NCBI RefSeq assembly: GCF_001304695.1
Contig: NZ_JFAQ01000068.1
Span: forward strand, 1-54,849
DNA from: Xanthomonas axonopodis
Lineage (GTDB): Bacteria; Pseudomonadota; Gammaproteobacteria; Xanthomonadales; Xanthomonadaceae
Direction of reading: 5' to 3'
DNA: 54,849 nt
Below, piece by piece: positions 18,272-29,289 of this stretch. Positions within the stretch are counted from its first letter, which is position 1. Every line of letters starts with the position of its first letter. Below the pieces are notes generated by a model, which saw only the letters and a list, made by a program, of their open reading frames with translations, was not told the origin of the DNA and did no database searches. Made by a program: the position numbers and the translations under genes.

Positions 18272-19328
18272 ATGACCTTCAAACCCTTGGCCGTGGATCT
18301 TGTTGCTGGCAGGTATCGGAAGTAGCGCTGCGGCTGCGGAGGCGTGCGATATCCCACCACGGTTCGGAACCAGTCCCGTCGCGATCGCCATCGTGCGCAA
18401 CACCTGCAATGAGCGCCGGTTGTGGCAACGCCCGTTTATCGATGCCAAGGGCCGCCTGGCCAGCCTGGGCGTCACCGAGGCAGAATCGGGCTATCTCGCC
18501 GATCACGGCGTGGTCGCCTGGCAACGCGTTGCAGGCTAATGGCGCGACAGCGGCACGCTTGCGTCGATGGGCGGACGCCCCGGCGCATCGAGCTGCACGG
18601 CACTGGATGGCACGCGCTACACCACCAGCGACTGCCGCGCGTTTCTGATCGACACCCCATGGTCGGCCGCTTTCATCTCCTGGGTGATGACGCAGTCGGG
18701 GCTGAGCGGTTTTCATCGCTCGGCGCGCCATCTGGATTACATCCGCAGCGCCTACAACGACGGCGCGACCGGCCCGTACCGGTTCGCCGATCCGGCGGTC
18801 GAGAAGCCGGCGCCCGGCGATCTGTTGTGTCTGCTGCGCGGCCGCACTACCGCGTTGGGCTATGCCGGCCTGAAGGCCGCGCTGGGCGGCAGTGCGCCAA
18901 TGCCGTGGCAGTCGCATTGCGATGTGGTGGTGGCCGCCAATGTCGGCGGCGATCGCACGTTGTATCTGATCGGCGGCAATGTGTTCAACACAGTGATGAT
19001 GCGCAAGATGCCGCTGGATCGCGCCGGCCGCGTGGTATTGCCAACACCGCAATCGGACAGCAACCAGGATCAGAACGAAGACAGCTTAGGCATCGCCAGC
19101 GAATGCACGCCGGCGCACGAAGAAGTTTGCGACTTCAATCGCCGCGACTGGGCCGCACTACTGAAACTGCGTCCTGATGCGGCAATGGTTGCGCCGCCGC
19201 CGACGGCGCCGCTGCCGACACCCAACACCGCGCCCGCAGAACAAGCGATGCCGCCGAGCTTCCCACGTGTCGTGCCACCACGCCCGGAAGCCCAGCCTGC
19301 GCAGACGCAACAACAGCAACCTGAGTAA
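18272..19328 (+). pseudogene. DUF2272-domain exported protein, interrupted
   Basis: The reading frame gives a signal-like segment (LLLAGIGSSAAAAEAC), then WQRVAG, a TAA stop (18537-18539), and in the same frame WRDSGTLASMGG continuing into a DUF2272 core (DCRAFLIDTPWSAAFISWVM, SGFHRSARHLDYI) and a Pro/Gln-rich tail. The continuous similarity suggests a Tyr codon became TAA. The likely start, ATG 18272 (MTFKPLAV), is in another frame; one extra G near 18293-18297 (GTGGATC) would explain this, giving a second lesion. A TTG at 18300 might allow a shorter start. The product is of unknown function and is probably not made intact. Confidence 0.75.
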
Positions 19329-19469
19329 CAAAGCCCCCTCTTCTGCGGGAGAGGGGTTGGGGTGAGGGTACGGTGCGAAGCCCTTGTTCGCTCTCCCCCA
19401 TGCGGCTTTGCACGCACCCTCATCCGGCGCTGCGCGCCACCTTCTCCCGGTGGGAGGAGGAACAAAGCC
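19327..19469. repeat. MITE-like intergenic repeat with 9-bp flanking direct repeats
   Basis: Identical AACAAAGCC copies lie at 19327-19335 and 19461-19469. Between them is a ~125-bp G+C-rich element whose ends are imperfect inverted repeats: left CCCTCTTCTGCGGGAGAGG, right (reversed) CCTCCTCCCACCGGGAGAAGG; inner GGTGAGGGTACGGTGCG pairs with CGCACCCTCATCC. Sequences of this GAGGGGTTGGGGTGAGGG type are common intergenic repeats in Xanthomonas. The left direct repeat overlaps the stop codon of the DUF2272 pseudogene. The rest of the 330-bp gap to pnp (19470-19604) shows nothing else. Confidence 0.6.
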
Positions 19470-19604
19470 TGCCGGCGACGGGTATGGATAGGGCGAGACC
19501 ACAACGCCGAAGCGCCGCATCAACTACACGAGGCAGCGCCCCCTGTCCGACGCCATGCATTTCCTCTTGGTGCGAGACGGAGTCAAACAGCCCTGCGACC
19601 TACA

Positions 19605-19629
19605 ACAAAAAAGCGGGCCGAAGCCCGCT
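19605..19629 (-). terminator. Rho-independent terminator of pnp
   Basis: Stem AGCGGGC (19612-19618) / GCCCGCT (19623-19629) with CGAA loop; on the minus strand it is followed by a T7 run. It lies 27 nt past the pnp stop codon. Confidence 0.88.
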
Positions 19630-19656
19630 CTTTTGTGACGCGTCAGCCAGTGGCGA

Positions 19657-21771
19657 TTACTCCGCCGACGCCTGCACGCCTTCGCCTTCTTCCACTGCCT
19701 TGATCGACAGACGGATGCGGCCCTGCTTGTCCACTTCCAGCACCTTGACGCGGACCAGATCGCCTTCCTTCAACTTGTCGCCGACCTTCTCCACGCGCTC
19801 GCTGGAAATCTGCGACACGTGCACCAAGCCGTCCTTGCCCGGCAGGATGGTGACGAACGCACCGAAGTCCATGATCTTGGCGACCTTGCCTTCGTAGATG
19901 CGGCCCGGCTCCACGTCCGAGGTGATCTGCTCGATGCGCGACTTCGCAGCCTGTGCGGCAATCGCGTTGACCGAAGCAATGATGATCGTGCCATCGTCCT
20001 GGATGTCGATCTGCGTACCGGTTTCCTTGGTGATGGCCTGGATGGTCGAGCCACCCTTGCCGATCACTTCGCGGATCTTGTCCGGGTGGATCTTGATGGT
20101 GAGCAGGCGCGGCGCGTAGTCGCTTAGCTCCTGACGCGGGGTGGTCAGCGCATGCGCCATCTCGCCCAGGATGTGCAGACGGCCAGCCTTGGCCTGCTGC
20201 AATGCCTGCTTCATGATCTCTTCGGTGATGCCTTCGATCTTGATGTCCATCTGCAGCGCGGAAACGCCTCCGGCAGTACCAGCCACCTTGAAGTCCATGT
20301 CGCCGAGGTGATCTTCGTCACCCAGGATGTCGGAGAGCACGACGAAGTCGTTGCCTTCCTTGACCAGACCCATTGCGATGCCCGCAACCGGCGCCTTGAT
20401 CGGCACGCCGGCATCCATCAGCGCCAGCGAGCTGCCGCAGACCGATGCCATCGAGGACGAACCGTTGGACTCGGTGATTTCCGAGACCACGCGAATGGTG
20501 TACGGGAACTCTTCCAGGGTCGGCATCACGGCCAGCACGCCGCGCTTGGCCAGACGGCCGTGGCCGATTTCGCGACGCTTCGGCGCACCGAAACGACCGC
20601 ACTCGCCCACCGAATACGGAGGAAAGTTGTAATGGAACAGGAAGTTTTCCTTGTACTCGCCCGACACCGCGTCGATGACCTGACCGTCGCGCGCGGTGCC
20701 CAGCGTGGTGATCACGATCGCCTGCGTCTCGCCGCGGGTGAACAGCGCCGAGCCATGGGTACGCGGCAGCACGCCGGCCTTGGCACTGATCGGACGCACG
20801 GTATCCAGTGCACGGCCGTCGATACGCACCTTGCTGCTCAGCACCGAACCACGCATGGTCTGGTATTCCAGCTCGCCGAATTCCTTGGCCAGATCACCGG
20901 CAGCCCAGCCTTCGATCGTGGCGCGCGGCGCCAGCGCACCCAGCACGTTCTTCTTGATCGCCGAAATCGCATCGCGGCGCTGCAGCTTGTCGCGCACCTG
21001 GAATGCCAACGCAAGCTGGGCGCCCACCGCTTCCTTCAGGGCGGCGATCATGCCGTCGTTCTTGGCCGGGGCCGCCCAATCGGACGGCTTGGTGCCGGCT
21101 TCGACGGTCAGCTCGTTGATGACGTTGATGACCTTCTGCATCTCGCGATGGCCGAACGTCACAGCGCCCAGCATCACTTCTTCCGACAGCAGCTCGGCTT
21201 CGGACTCGACCATCAGCACCGCGTTGGCGGTACCGGCCACGACCAGCTCCAGCTGCGAATCCTTCAGCTCGGTCACGGTCGGATTGAGCATGTATTCGCC
21301 GTTCTTGTAGCCGACCTTGGCCGCGCCGATCGGGCCCTTGAAGGGGGTACCGGCCAGCGACAGTGCAGCCGAGGCGCCGATCAACGCGGCGATGTCGCCG
21401 TCGATGTCCGGGTTCATCGACATCACCGTGGCGATGATCTGCACTTCGTTCTTGTAGTCCTCCGGGAACAGCGGACGGATCGGACGATCGATCAGGCGCG
21501 AGATCAACGTTTCCTTCTCGGTCGCGCGTCCTTCGCGCTTGAAGAAGCCGCCCGGGATGCGGCCGCCAGCGTAGAACTTCTCCTGATAATCGACCGTCAA
21601 AGGAAAGAAGTCCTGCCCTTCGCGCGCGCTCTTGGCGGCGACGGCGGTGACCAACAGTACGGTGTCGTCGAACTTGACGATCACGGCACCGCCTGCCTGG
21701 CGAGCGATTTCGCCCGTCTCAAGAGTGACGGTGTGCTTGCCGTACTGGAAGGTTTTGGTGATTTTTGCCAC
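19657..21771 (-). CDS. pnp: Polyribonucleotide nucleotidyltransferase (PNPase)
   Basis: The product (704 aa) is the 3'-5' phosphorolytic exoribonuclease of the RNA degradosome. It has two RNase PH domains (about residues 10-230 and 310-545), separated by an alpha-helical linker, then a KH domain ([15 protein letters not shown], about 560-620) and an S1 domain ([18 protein letters not shown], about 625-695). GTG 21771 (reading [10 protein letters not shown]) is the usual family start; a poor ribosome site (AGGG about 14 nt upstream) suggests weak or coupled initiation. It is downstream of rpsO, separated by a hairpin terminator; in E. coli this intergenic region is the target of RNase III and PNPase autoregulation. 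Confidence 0.96.
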   Translation of the reverse strand: MAKITKTFQYGKHTVTLETGEIARQAGGAVIVKFDDTVLLVTAVAAKSAREGQDFFPLTVDYQEKFYAGGRIPGGFFKREGRATEKETLISRLIDRPIRPLFPEDYKNEVQIIATVMSMNPDIDGDIAALIGASAALSLAGTPFKGPIGAAKVGYKNGEYMLNPTVTELKDSQLELVVAGTANAVLMVESEAELLSEEVMLGAVTFGHREMQKVINVINELTVEAGTKPSDWAAPAKNDGMIAALKEAVGAQLALAFQVRDKLQRRDAISAIKKNVLGALAPRATIEGWAAGDLAKEFGELEYQTMRGSVLSSKVRIDGRALDTVRPISAKAGVLPRTHGSALFTRGETQAIVITTLGTARDGQVIDAVSGEYKENFLFHYNFPPYSVGECGRFGAPKRREIGHGRLAKRGVLAVMPTLEEFPYTIRVVSEITESNGSSSMASVCGSSLALMDAGVPIKAPVAGIAMGLVKEGNDFVVLSDILGDEDHLGDMDFKVAGTAGGVSALQMDIKIEGITEEIMKQALQQAKAGRLHILGEMAHALTTPRQELSDYAPRLLTIKIHPDKIREVIGKGGSTIQAITKETGTQIDIQDDGTIIIASVNAIAAQAAKSRIEQITSDVEPGRIYEGKVAKIMDFGAFVTILPGKDGLVHVSQISSERVEKVGDKLKEGDLVRVKVLEVDKQGRIRLSIKAVEEGEGVQASAE

Positions 21772-21890
21772 GGAGGTTTTTTCCCTTAGGTATTGCTGTC
21801 TGCGTTGGACCGTCGTCGACCCATGCCGAGAACGGGCGGCCGGGAGGCTCCGGCCCAAAGTGCGCCTTGCTTAAAACGTAGTGCGATTGA

Positions 21891-21925
21891 CCAAAACAAA
21901 ACCGCGGCGCATCGCTGCGCCGCGG
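21891..21925 (-). terminator. Terminator between rpsO and pnp
   Basis: Perfect 10-bp stem CCGCGGCGCA (21902-21911) / TGCGCCGCGG (21916-21925) with TCGC loop, followed on the minus strand by TTTTGTTTTGG. It sits 13 nt after the rpsO stop and should end part of rpsO transcription, leaving readthrough or a second promoter for pnp. Confidence 0.75.
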
Positions 21926-21938
21926 CGGTAGGACTCGA

Positions 21939-22199
21939 TTAGCGGCGCAGGCCGAGCTTCTCGATCAAGGACTTGTAACGCTCGTTGTCCTTCTTCTTCA
22001 GGTAGTCGAGCAGGCCGCGGCGACGGTTGACCATCTGCAGCAGGCCACGACGGCTGTGATGATCTTTCTTATGGGTCTTGAAGTGACCGGTCAGCAGCTC
22101 GATGCGCGCGGTCAGCAAAGCGACCTGCACTTCCGGCGAACCGGTGTCCTGGGCGCTGCGCTTGTTGTCTTCAATAACTTTCTGGGTGTCGACGGACAT
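21939..22199 (-). CDS. rpsO: Ribosomal protein S15
   Basis: An 86-residue primary rRNA-binding protein of the 30S subunit. The family motifs [33 protein letters not shown] and [13 protein letters not shown] are all present. ATG 22199 is the standard start; the frame is open for 16 more codons upstream but those are not conserved. It lies between truB and pnp as in E. coli. In E. coli S15 represses its own translation by stabilising a pseudoknot in its leader; the 115-nt leader here is long enough for such control but I could not define a structure. Confidence 0.96.
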   Translation of the reverse strand: MSVDTQKVIEDNKRSAQDTGSPEVQVALLTARIELLTGHFKTHKKDHHSRRGLLQMVNRRRGLLDYLKKKDNERYKSLIEKLGLRR

Positions 22200-22314
22200 G
22201 ATGTTTTCTCGATAGATGCGTAGTCGACAGGAACGTGCGTGACGCACCGTCGGACTCGCCGTTTGCTTAGGATGAGCGCGCTTGGCGCTGAGGTGCCCCG
22301 ATCAGGGCCGCGAA

Positions 22315-22343
22315 ATTGTAACGTCGCCCGGCCCAGGGAACAA
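22315..22343 (-). promoter_or_regulatory. Candidate sigma-70 promoter for rpsO
   Basis: On the minus strand: -35 TTGTTC (22338-22343), 17-nt spacer, -10 TACAAT (22315-22320). The -10 differs from consensus at one base; the -35 is weak. It lies between the truB stop and rpsO, about 115 nt upstream of the rpsO start. Confidence 0.45.
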
Positions 22344-22355
22344 GTTGACAAAATC

Positions 22356-23282
22356 TTAACAGGCGGGAATTTCGTTCAGTCCATTGAACAAGCGCTGTGG
22401 GGACAAGCGCCGGTCGGCGTCGACCAGACCCAGCCCCGAGGGCGTTCCGTCAGGTCCGAATACGGCCACCTGCCCCGTTGGAAATGCGGCATCACGCAAG
22501 CGCTGGCCCATGCGAAAACGCGCTGCGTGGGTTTGATCGAGCACGACTCGCGCAAAATCGGTCAGGCCGGCCTCAATCGGCAGCAAGAGTGTCTGCGCCT
22601 CGGCGCCCGCCTCCAGCGCTGCCGACAACGCCTCCAGCGTGGTCATCTGTGGAGCGCGAAACGGCTCCAACCACAGCCGACGCAACGAGGCGATGTGCGC
22701 TCCACATCCCAGCACCTCGCCCAGGTTACGCGCCAGGCTACGGATATACGTGCCCGAGCCGCAGGTCACGCGCAGGCGCAGACGTGGGGCGCTGTAGCCC
22801 AGCACCTCGATCGCCTGCACATCCACCTCGCGCACCGGTGCTTCGATAGGTTCGCCGCGTCGCGCCTTGGCGTACAGCGGCTCGCCCCCCTGCTTGAGCG
22901 CGGAGTAAATCGGCGCTTGTTGCTGGATACGGCCGATGAAAGGCGCCAGCGCCGCCCGTAGATCGGCCTCGCTCAGATCCGGCACCGCACCCTCGCGCAG
23001 CGGCTCGCCGTCGGCATCGTCGGTATCGGTGGTGACGCCCAACACGATCTCGGCGTCGTACGCCTTTGCCGAACCAAGCAGCAGTCCGGCGATCTTGGTG
23101 GCTTCGCCAAAACAGAGCGGCAGCAGGCCGGTGGCCAGCGGATCCAGGCTGCCGGTATGGCCGCCCTTTTCTGCGCGCAATAACCGGCGTGCGGCCTGCA
23201 ATGCATTGTTGGAACTCAGCCCGGCCGGCTTGTCCAGCAGCAGGATGCCGTGCAACGGGCGGTAGACGATACGGGGTTTCAA
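22356..23282 (-). CDS. truB: tRNA pseudouridine(55) synthase TruB
   Basis: The product (308 aa) forms pseudouridine 55 in the T-loop of t[19 protein letters not shown] holds the catalytic Asp; [28 protein letters not shown] and [18 protein letters not shown] are family blocks, and a C-terminal PUA-like region follows. Normal length. It is placed after rbfA with a 79-nt gap and before rpsO, as in the E. coli locus. Its stop overlaps an AT-rich stretch just upstream of the rpsO promoter. Confidence 0.95.
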   Translation of the reverse strand: MKPRIVYRPLHGILLLDKPAGLSSNNALQAARRLLRAEKGGHTGSLDPLATGLLPLCFGEATKIAGLLLGSAKAYDAEIVLGVTTDTDDADGEPLREGAVPDLSEADLRAALAPFIGRIQQQAPIYSALKQGGEPLYAKARRGEPIEAPVREVDVQAIEVLGYSAPRLRLRVTCGSGTYIRSLARNLGEVLGCGAHIASLRRLWLEPFRAPQMTTLEALSAALEAGAEAQTLLLPIEAGLTDFARVVLDQTHAARFRMGQRLRDAAFPTGQVAVFGPDGTPSGLGLVDADRRLSPQRLFNGLNEIPAC

Positions 23283-23361
23283 AAGACCGGTGCTCGAATC
23301 AGGCGCAGTGCGCGCCCGCAGGAATCAGGGCCGCGGCAGACGCGGCAGGCCGTGACAGCGC

Positions 23362-23754
23362 TCAGTGCTGTTCGGCATCTTCATCCCCGGACGCGGCCTC
23401 GGGGCCAACGTCGTCCAGGTCACGCAGCAGATTGTCGATGCGTTCGCCGCGATCGACCGAATCGTCGTAATGGAAGTGCAGCTCGGGCACGTGGCGCAGC
23501 TTCATCGCGCGCGCCAACTGCGCCCGCAGCTGGCCGGCAATTTCCTTAAGCCCCTTGACCGCTTCGGCCGAACGCTCCTGTTGCAGCGCGGTGACGAACA
23601 CCTTGGCGTGCGCCAGGTCGCGACTGATTTCGACGTCGGACACGCTGACCGACGGCAGGCCGTGGTCGCGCACGGCCGCGTGCACGATCGTGCCGAGGTC
23701 GCGACGCACCTGCGCAGATACGCGGTCGGTACGATGGAATGATTTGGTTGGCAT
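23362..23754 (-). CDS. rbfA: 30S ribosome-binding factor RbfA
   Basis: A 130-residue KH-type protein that helps mature the 5' end of 16S rRNA in the 30S subunit. SFHRTDRVSAQVRRDLG, VSVSDVEISRDLAHAKVFV and MKLRHVPELHFHYDDSVDRGERI are typical blocks; the acidic tail EAASGDEDAEQH follows. ATG 23754 fixes the family N-terminus (MPTKSFHRTD); the longer open frame reads into the intergenic hairpins. It follows infB by 143 nt. Confidence 0.93.
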   Translation of the reverse strand: MPTKSFHRTDRVSAQVRRDLGTIVHAAVRDHGLPSVSVSDVEISRDLAHAKVFVTALQQERSAEAVKGLKEIAGQLRAQLARAMKLRHVPELHFHYDDSVDRGERIDNLLRDLDDVGPEAASGDEDAEQH

Positions 23755-23812
23755 GGTCGTGGACCTTGTTGATTCGGAGGGCCAGTTGGCACCGAAACCA
23801 AAAAACGAACGC

Positions 23813-23891
23813 GGGCGGCCATGCCGCCCTCGCCTTGCAGAACCTGCATTGGAAACTCCGCCGGGCGGAGTCCGGGGCGCGCAGGCCCCGG
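23813..23891 (-). other. Three consecutive hairpins in the infB-rbfA gap
   Basis: Stems: GGGCGGC/GCCGCCC (23813-23829, CAT loop), ACTCCGC/GCGGAGT (23855-23871), CCGGGGC/GCCCCGG (23872-23891). On the minus strand the last one transcribed (23829-23813) is followed 8 nt later by T6. They could reduce rbfA expression, protect the infB 3' end or act as a partial terminator. Confidence 0.45.
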
Positions 23892-23897
23892 CAGACG

Positions 23898-26612
<2,715 letters not shown>

Positions 26613-26707
26613 TCGGATCCTATGATCTGGTTGGCGCCCCCTCGCCCAGAGCAAGGGATACGCTGGTTCTAAGCCCTGATGGGGTCAGGGCGCGGTTCAT
26701 TGCCGGC

Positions 26708-28219
26708 TCATTCGCCGCGCTCCAAACGGGCGATCTCCTCGGCACGGGCCGCCAGGATCAGCGCCGCCGCGCGCTCCTGGGTCATGCCCTCGATGCCGAA
26801 GTCGACGATCTCGTCCGCGGCCAGGTCGGACAAGTCCTCGCTGGTACGCACGCCGTGCTCGGCCAGCGCAAACGCTGTCTCCTCGTCCATCCCCTCCAGC
26901 GCCAGCAGGTCCTCGGTGGGCCGAGTTCCTTCCAGGCCTTCCTCCTCGGCCAGCGCGGCGTTGAGCAGCGCATCGCGGGCACGGGCGCGCAGCTCTTCAA
27001 CGATGTCTTCGTCAAAGCCCTCCACCGCCAGCAACTCGCCGACCGGCACGTAGGCGATTTCTTCGACCGTGTTGAAACCTTCGGAGACCAGGATCGCGGA
27101 AATTTCCTCGTCCACTTCCAGGCGGTCCATGAACAGCTGGCGTGCCGCGGCCTGCTCGGCCTCGGACTTGGCGGCCACCTGGTCGGCGGTCATCACGTTG
27201 AGCTGCCAACCGGTCAGGCGGCTGGCCAGACGCACGTTCTGGCCACCCTTGCCGATCGCCTGCGCCAGGCGGTCTTCCGCCACCGCCAGGTCCATCGAGT
27301 GCTTGTCTTCATCGACGATGATCGACTGCACTTCGGCAGGCGCCATTGCGTTGATGACGAAGTTGGCCGGGTTCTCGTTCCACAACACGATATCCACGCG
27401 CTCGCCATTGAGCTCGTTGGACACCGCCTGTACGCGCGAACCACGCATGCCGATGCACGCGCCGATGGGATCGGTGCGGGCGTCGTGCGCGATCACGGCA
27501 ATCTTGGCACGGTCGCCCGGATCGCGTGCGCAAGCCTTGATCTCGACCAGGCCCTGACCGACTTCCGGCACTTCGAGCTTGAACAGTTCGATCATGAATT
27601 CCGGTGCGGCACGGCTGATGAACAGCTGCGGGCCACGTGGCTCGGAGCGCACTTCGGCCAGGTAACCGCGCACGCGGTCGCCGGGACGCAGCACGTCGCG
27701 CGGAATGCCCTTGTCCTTCGGAATGAAGGCTTCGGCGTTGCCACCAAGATCGACAAAAATATTGCCGCGCTCTGCGCGCTTGACCACGCCAGTGATCAAC
27801 TCACCCACACGGTCCTTCCAGGCATCGACCACCTGCTGCCGCTCGGCCTCGCGCACACGCTGCACGATCACCTGCTTGGCGGCCTGCGCGGCGATACGGC
27901 CAAAGTCGGGATTGTCGATCTGCTCTTCGATGTAATCGCCCACTTCAACGCCATCGGCTTCGTCGATGGCATCCATCAGACGCACCTGGCGGTCAGGGGA
28001 TTCCATCACCACGTCATCGGCAACCACTTCCCAGCGACGGTAGGTTTCGTAAGTACCGTCCTTGTGATCGATGGTGACGCGGGCCAGCACGTCCTGGTCG
28101 GGAAAGCGCTTCTTCGCTGCGGAAGCCAGCGCGGCCTCGATCGCTTCGAAGATCACTTCGCGCGGCACGCCCTTTTCGTTGGCGACCGCATCCACTACCA
28201 GCAAAAGTTCCTTGCTCAT
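26708..28219 (-). CDS. nusA: Transcription termination/antitermination protein NusA
   Basis: The product (503 aa) binds RNA polymerase and modulates pausing, termination and antitermination. NusA N-terminal domain (SKELLLVVDAVANEKGV), an S1 domain (GVVKRAERGNIFVDLG), two KH domains (GACIGMRGSRVQAV and QAIGKGGQNVRLAS) and two C-terminal acidic repeats with helix-hairpin-helix (FNTVEEIAYVP; LALEGMDEETAFAL) are present, as in E. coli. ATG 28219 gives the family start and lies 4 nt after the rimP stop; upstream codons overlap rimP. It is co-transcribed with rimP and infB. Confidence 0.97.
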   Translation of the reverse strand: MSKELLLVVDAVANEKGVPREVIFEAIEAALASAAKKRFPDQDVLARVTIDHKDGTYETYRRWEVVADDVVMESPDRQVRLMDAIDEADGVEVGDYIEEQIDNPDFGRIAAQAAKQVIVQRVREAERQQVVDAWKDRVGELITGVVKRAERGNIFVDLGGNAEAFIPKDKGIPRDVLRPGDRVRGYLAEVRSEPRGPQLFISRAAPEFMIELFKLEVPEVGQGLVEIKACARDPGDRAKIAVIAHDARTDPIGACIGMRGSRVQAVSNELNGERVDIVLWNENPANFVINAMAPAEVQSIIVDEDKHSMDLAVAEDRLAQAIGKGGQNVRLASRLTGWQLNVMTADQVAAKSEAEQAAARQLFMDRLEVDEEISAILVSEGFNTVEEIAYVPVGELLAVEGFDEDIVEELRARARDALLNAALAEEEGLEGTRPTEDLLALEGMDEETAFALAEHGVRTSEDLSDLAADEIVDFGIEGMTQERAAALILAARAEEIARLERGE

Positions 28220-28223
28220 TTCG

Positions 28224-28814
28224 TCACTCCGCGCGCGGCTTGCCAGCCGCCGACTCGTTGGATGGTTTCTTCTTTTCGTGCCCGGGTTTTTTCGGGCCGG
28301 GCTTGTTCGGTTTCTGCGGTGCCAGACCCAGCTCAACCCAGTCCGGCACGATGCGCGCTTTGTCGATATTGTCGTAGCCGATCTGCACGTCCTTGCCATC
28401 CACGGCGAACACCACCGCATCTGCCTCGGCATCGATGCGCAGGATCTCGCCCTGGAAGCGGCGCCGACCATCCTGCGCCAGCTTCAAGACGATCTTTGCC
28501 GACTCACCGGTATGGCGCGCGAACTGTTCCAGCGTAAACAGCGGACGATCCACGCCCGGCGATGACACTTCCAGCGTGTAGTTGCCGCTGATCGGGTCTT
28601 CCACGTCGAGCTGGGCAGAGACTTCACGACTCACGCGCTCGCAGTCGTCGACATTGATGACACGCTCGGGCTGTTCGGCCAGCGGCACATCGATATAGAG
28701 GCGCAATGTGGCGCCGCCTGGAGCGGGAAGATATTCCACGCCCAGCAGTTCCAAGCCCAGGGACTCAACCGTTGGACTCAGCAGATTCGCGATTTCGGTC
28801 GCCTTTTCGCTCAC
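28224..28814 (-). CDS. rimP: Ribosome maturation factor RimP
   Basis: The product (196 aa) assists 30S subunit assembly. [44 protein letters not shown] and [14 protein letters not shown] are the RimP signatures. Past about residue 160 a Lys/Pro-rich tail extends the protein beyond E. coli RimP (about 150 aa). Start is GTG 28814. It heads the protein-coding part of the nusA operon, 72 nt after a strong terminator that separates it from the tRNA gene; its own promoter must lie in or before that gap. Confidence 0.93.
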   Translation of the reverse strand: MSEKATEIANLLSPTVESLGLELLGVEYLPAPGGATLRLYIDVPLAEQPERVINVDDCERVSREVSAQLDVEDPISGNYTLEVSSPGVDRPLFTLEQFARHTGESAKIVLKLAQDGRRRFQGEILRIDAEADAVVFAVDGKDVQIGYDNIDKARIVPDWVELGLAPQKPNKPGPKKPGHEKKKPSNESAAGKPRAE

Positions 28815-28880
28815 AGACTGCCCTGATCAGATGATTGCCAGTAGAACCCCGGCAACCAGCAGCAAACTTTCCGGTTCCGG

Positions 28881-28909
28881 AAAAAGCAAGGGGCCCGATG
28901 GGCCCCTTG
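28881..28909 (-). terminator. Second terminator between tRNA-fMet and rimP
   Basis: 10-bp stem CAAGGGGCCC (28887-28896) / GGGCCCCTTG (28900-28909), loop GAT, followed on the minus strand by a T5 run after one C. Confidence 0.8.
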
Positions 28910-28913
28910 CGTG

Positions 28914-28940
28914 AAAAAAACCCCGACCTCTCAGGGTCGG
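28914..28940 (-). terminator. First terminator after tRNA-fMet
   Basis: Stem CCGACC (28923-28928) / GGTCGG (28935-28940) with a six-base loop; on the minus strand followed by GGTTTTTTT. It lies about 70 nt beyond the tRNA 3' end. Confidence 0.75.
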
Positions 28941-29012
28941 CGTAAGGACGGGAACATGCGTCCTTACGATCCAAGAAGATGAATTACTGCGATGAAGCAA
29001 CAATTCGAAACT

Positions 29013-29089
29013 TGGTAGCGGGGGCAGGATTTGAACCTGCGACCTTCGGGTTATGAGCCCGACGAGCTGCCAGACTGCTCCACCCCGCA
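29013..29089 (-). tRNA. metY: Initiator tRNA-Met (CAT)
   Basis: A 77-nt cloverleaf with encoded CCA. The anticodon stem has three G-C pairs (TCGGGCTCATAACCCGA), the hallmark of bacterial initiator tRNA, and the 1-72 pair is unpaired (T1-T72); E. coli has C1-A72. Other acceptor pairs match. This is the metY position immediately upstream of rimP-nusA-infB, conserved with E. coli. A good promoter lies 12 nt upstream. Confidence 0.95.
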
Positions 29090-29100
29090 GCAGAAGCGGG

Positions 29101-29129
29101 ATTATGAAGAACTTGAGCGGCAATTGCAA
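29101..29129 (-). promoter_or_regulatory. Sigma-70 promoter of tRNA-fMet
   Basis: On the minus strand TTGCAA (29124-29129), a 17-nt spacer and CATAAT (29101-29106). The -10 is 12 nt before the mature tRNA 5' end. Confidence 0.7.
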
Positions 29130-29147
29130 GCCCTAGTTTTTCATCTA

Positions 29148-29171
29148 TTGAACAGCGTGACGGCTGTTCAA
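29148..29171. repeat. Perfect 9-bp inverted repeat upstream of the tRNA promoter
   Basis: TTGAACAGC and GCTGTTCAA are separated by GTGACG. It starts 18 nt upstream of the -35 box of metY. There is no T-run on either side, so it looks more like an operator than a terminator. Its protein partner is unknown. Confidence 0.5.
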
Positions 29172-29208
29172 CGTCGCGGCGAATAGTACCCGCAATGCAA
29201 CAAGAACG

Positions 29209-29226
29209 AAACTGTAAATACAGTTT
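29209..29226. repeat. 18-bp palindrome downstream of nuoN
   Basis: AAACTGTA-AA-TACAGTTT, perfect in both arms, 64 nt beyond the nuoN stop. As a hairpin it would be AT-rich with a tiny loop, and on the minus strand it is not followed by a clear T-run (CGTTCTTG), so it is a weak candidate for the nuo operon terminator. Confidence 0.4.
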
Positions 29227-29289
29227 TATTTCAGTGTGATGCCATCCACACGATGTGGCAGCGCAAAGCCGAGCGTTGACGCGCAGGTC

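Noticed and set aside
18537-18539. Recoded or read-through stop in the DUF2272 gene
   Set aside because: TAA is not used for selenocysteine, and a second lesion at the start points to a pseudogene.
22343-22360. GACAAAATCTTAAC near the truB stop, similar to the TTAACA repeat upstream of the receptor
   Set aside because: It overlaps the truB stop codon and has only one TTAACA copy; the likeness is probably chance.
26672-26688. CCCTGA/TCAGGG hairpin between nusA and infB as terminator
   Set aside because: Only a 6-bp stem and no T-run; the operon is expected to continue.
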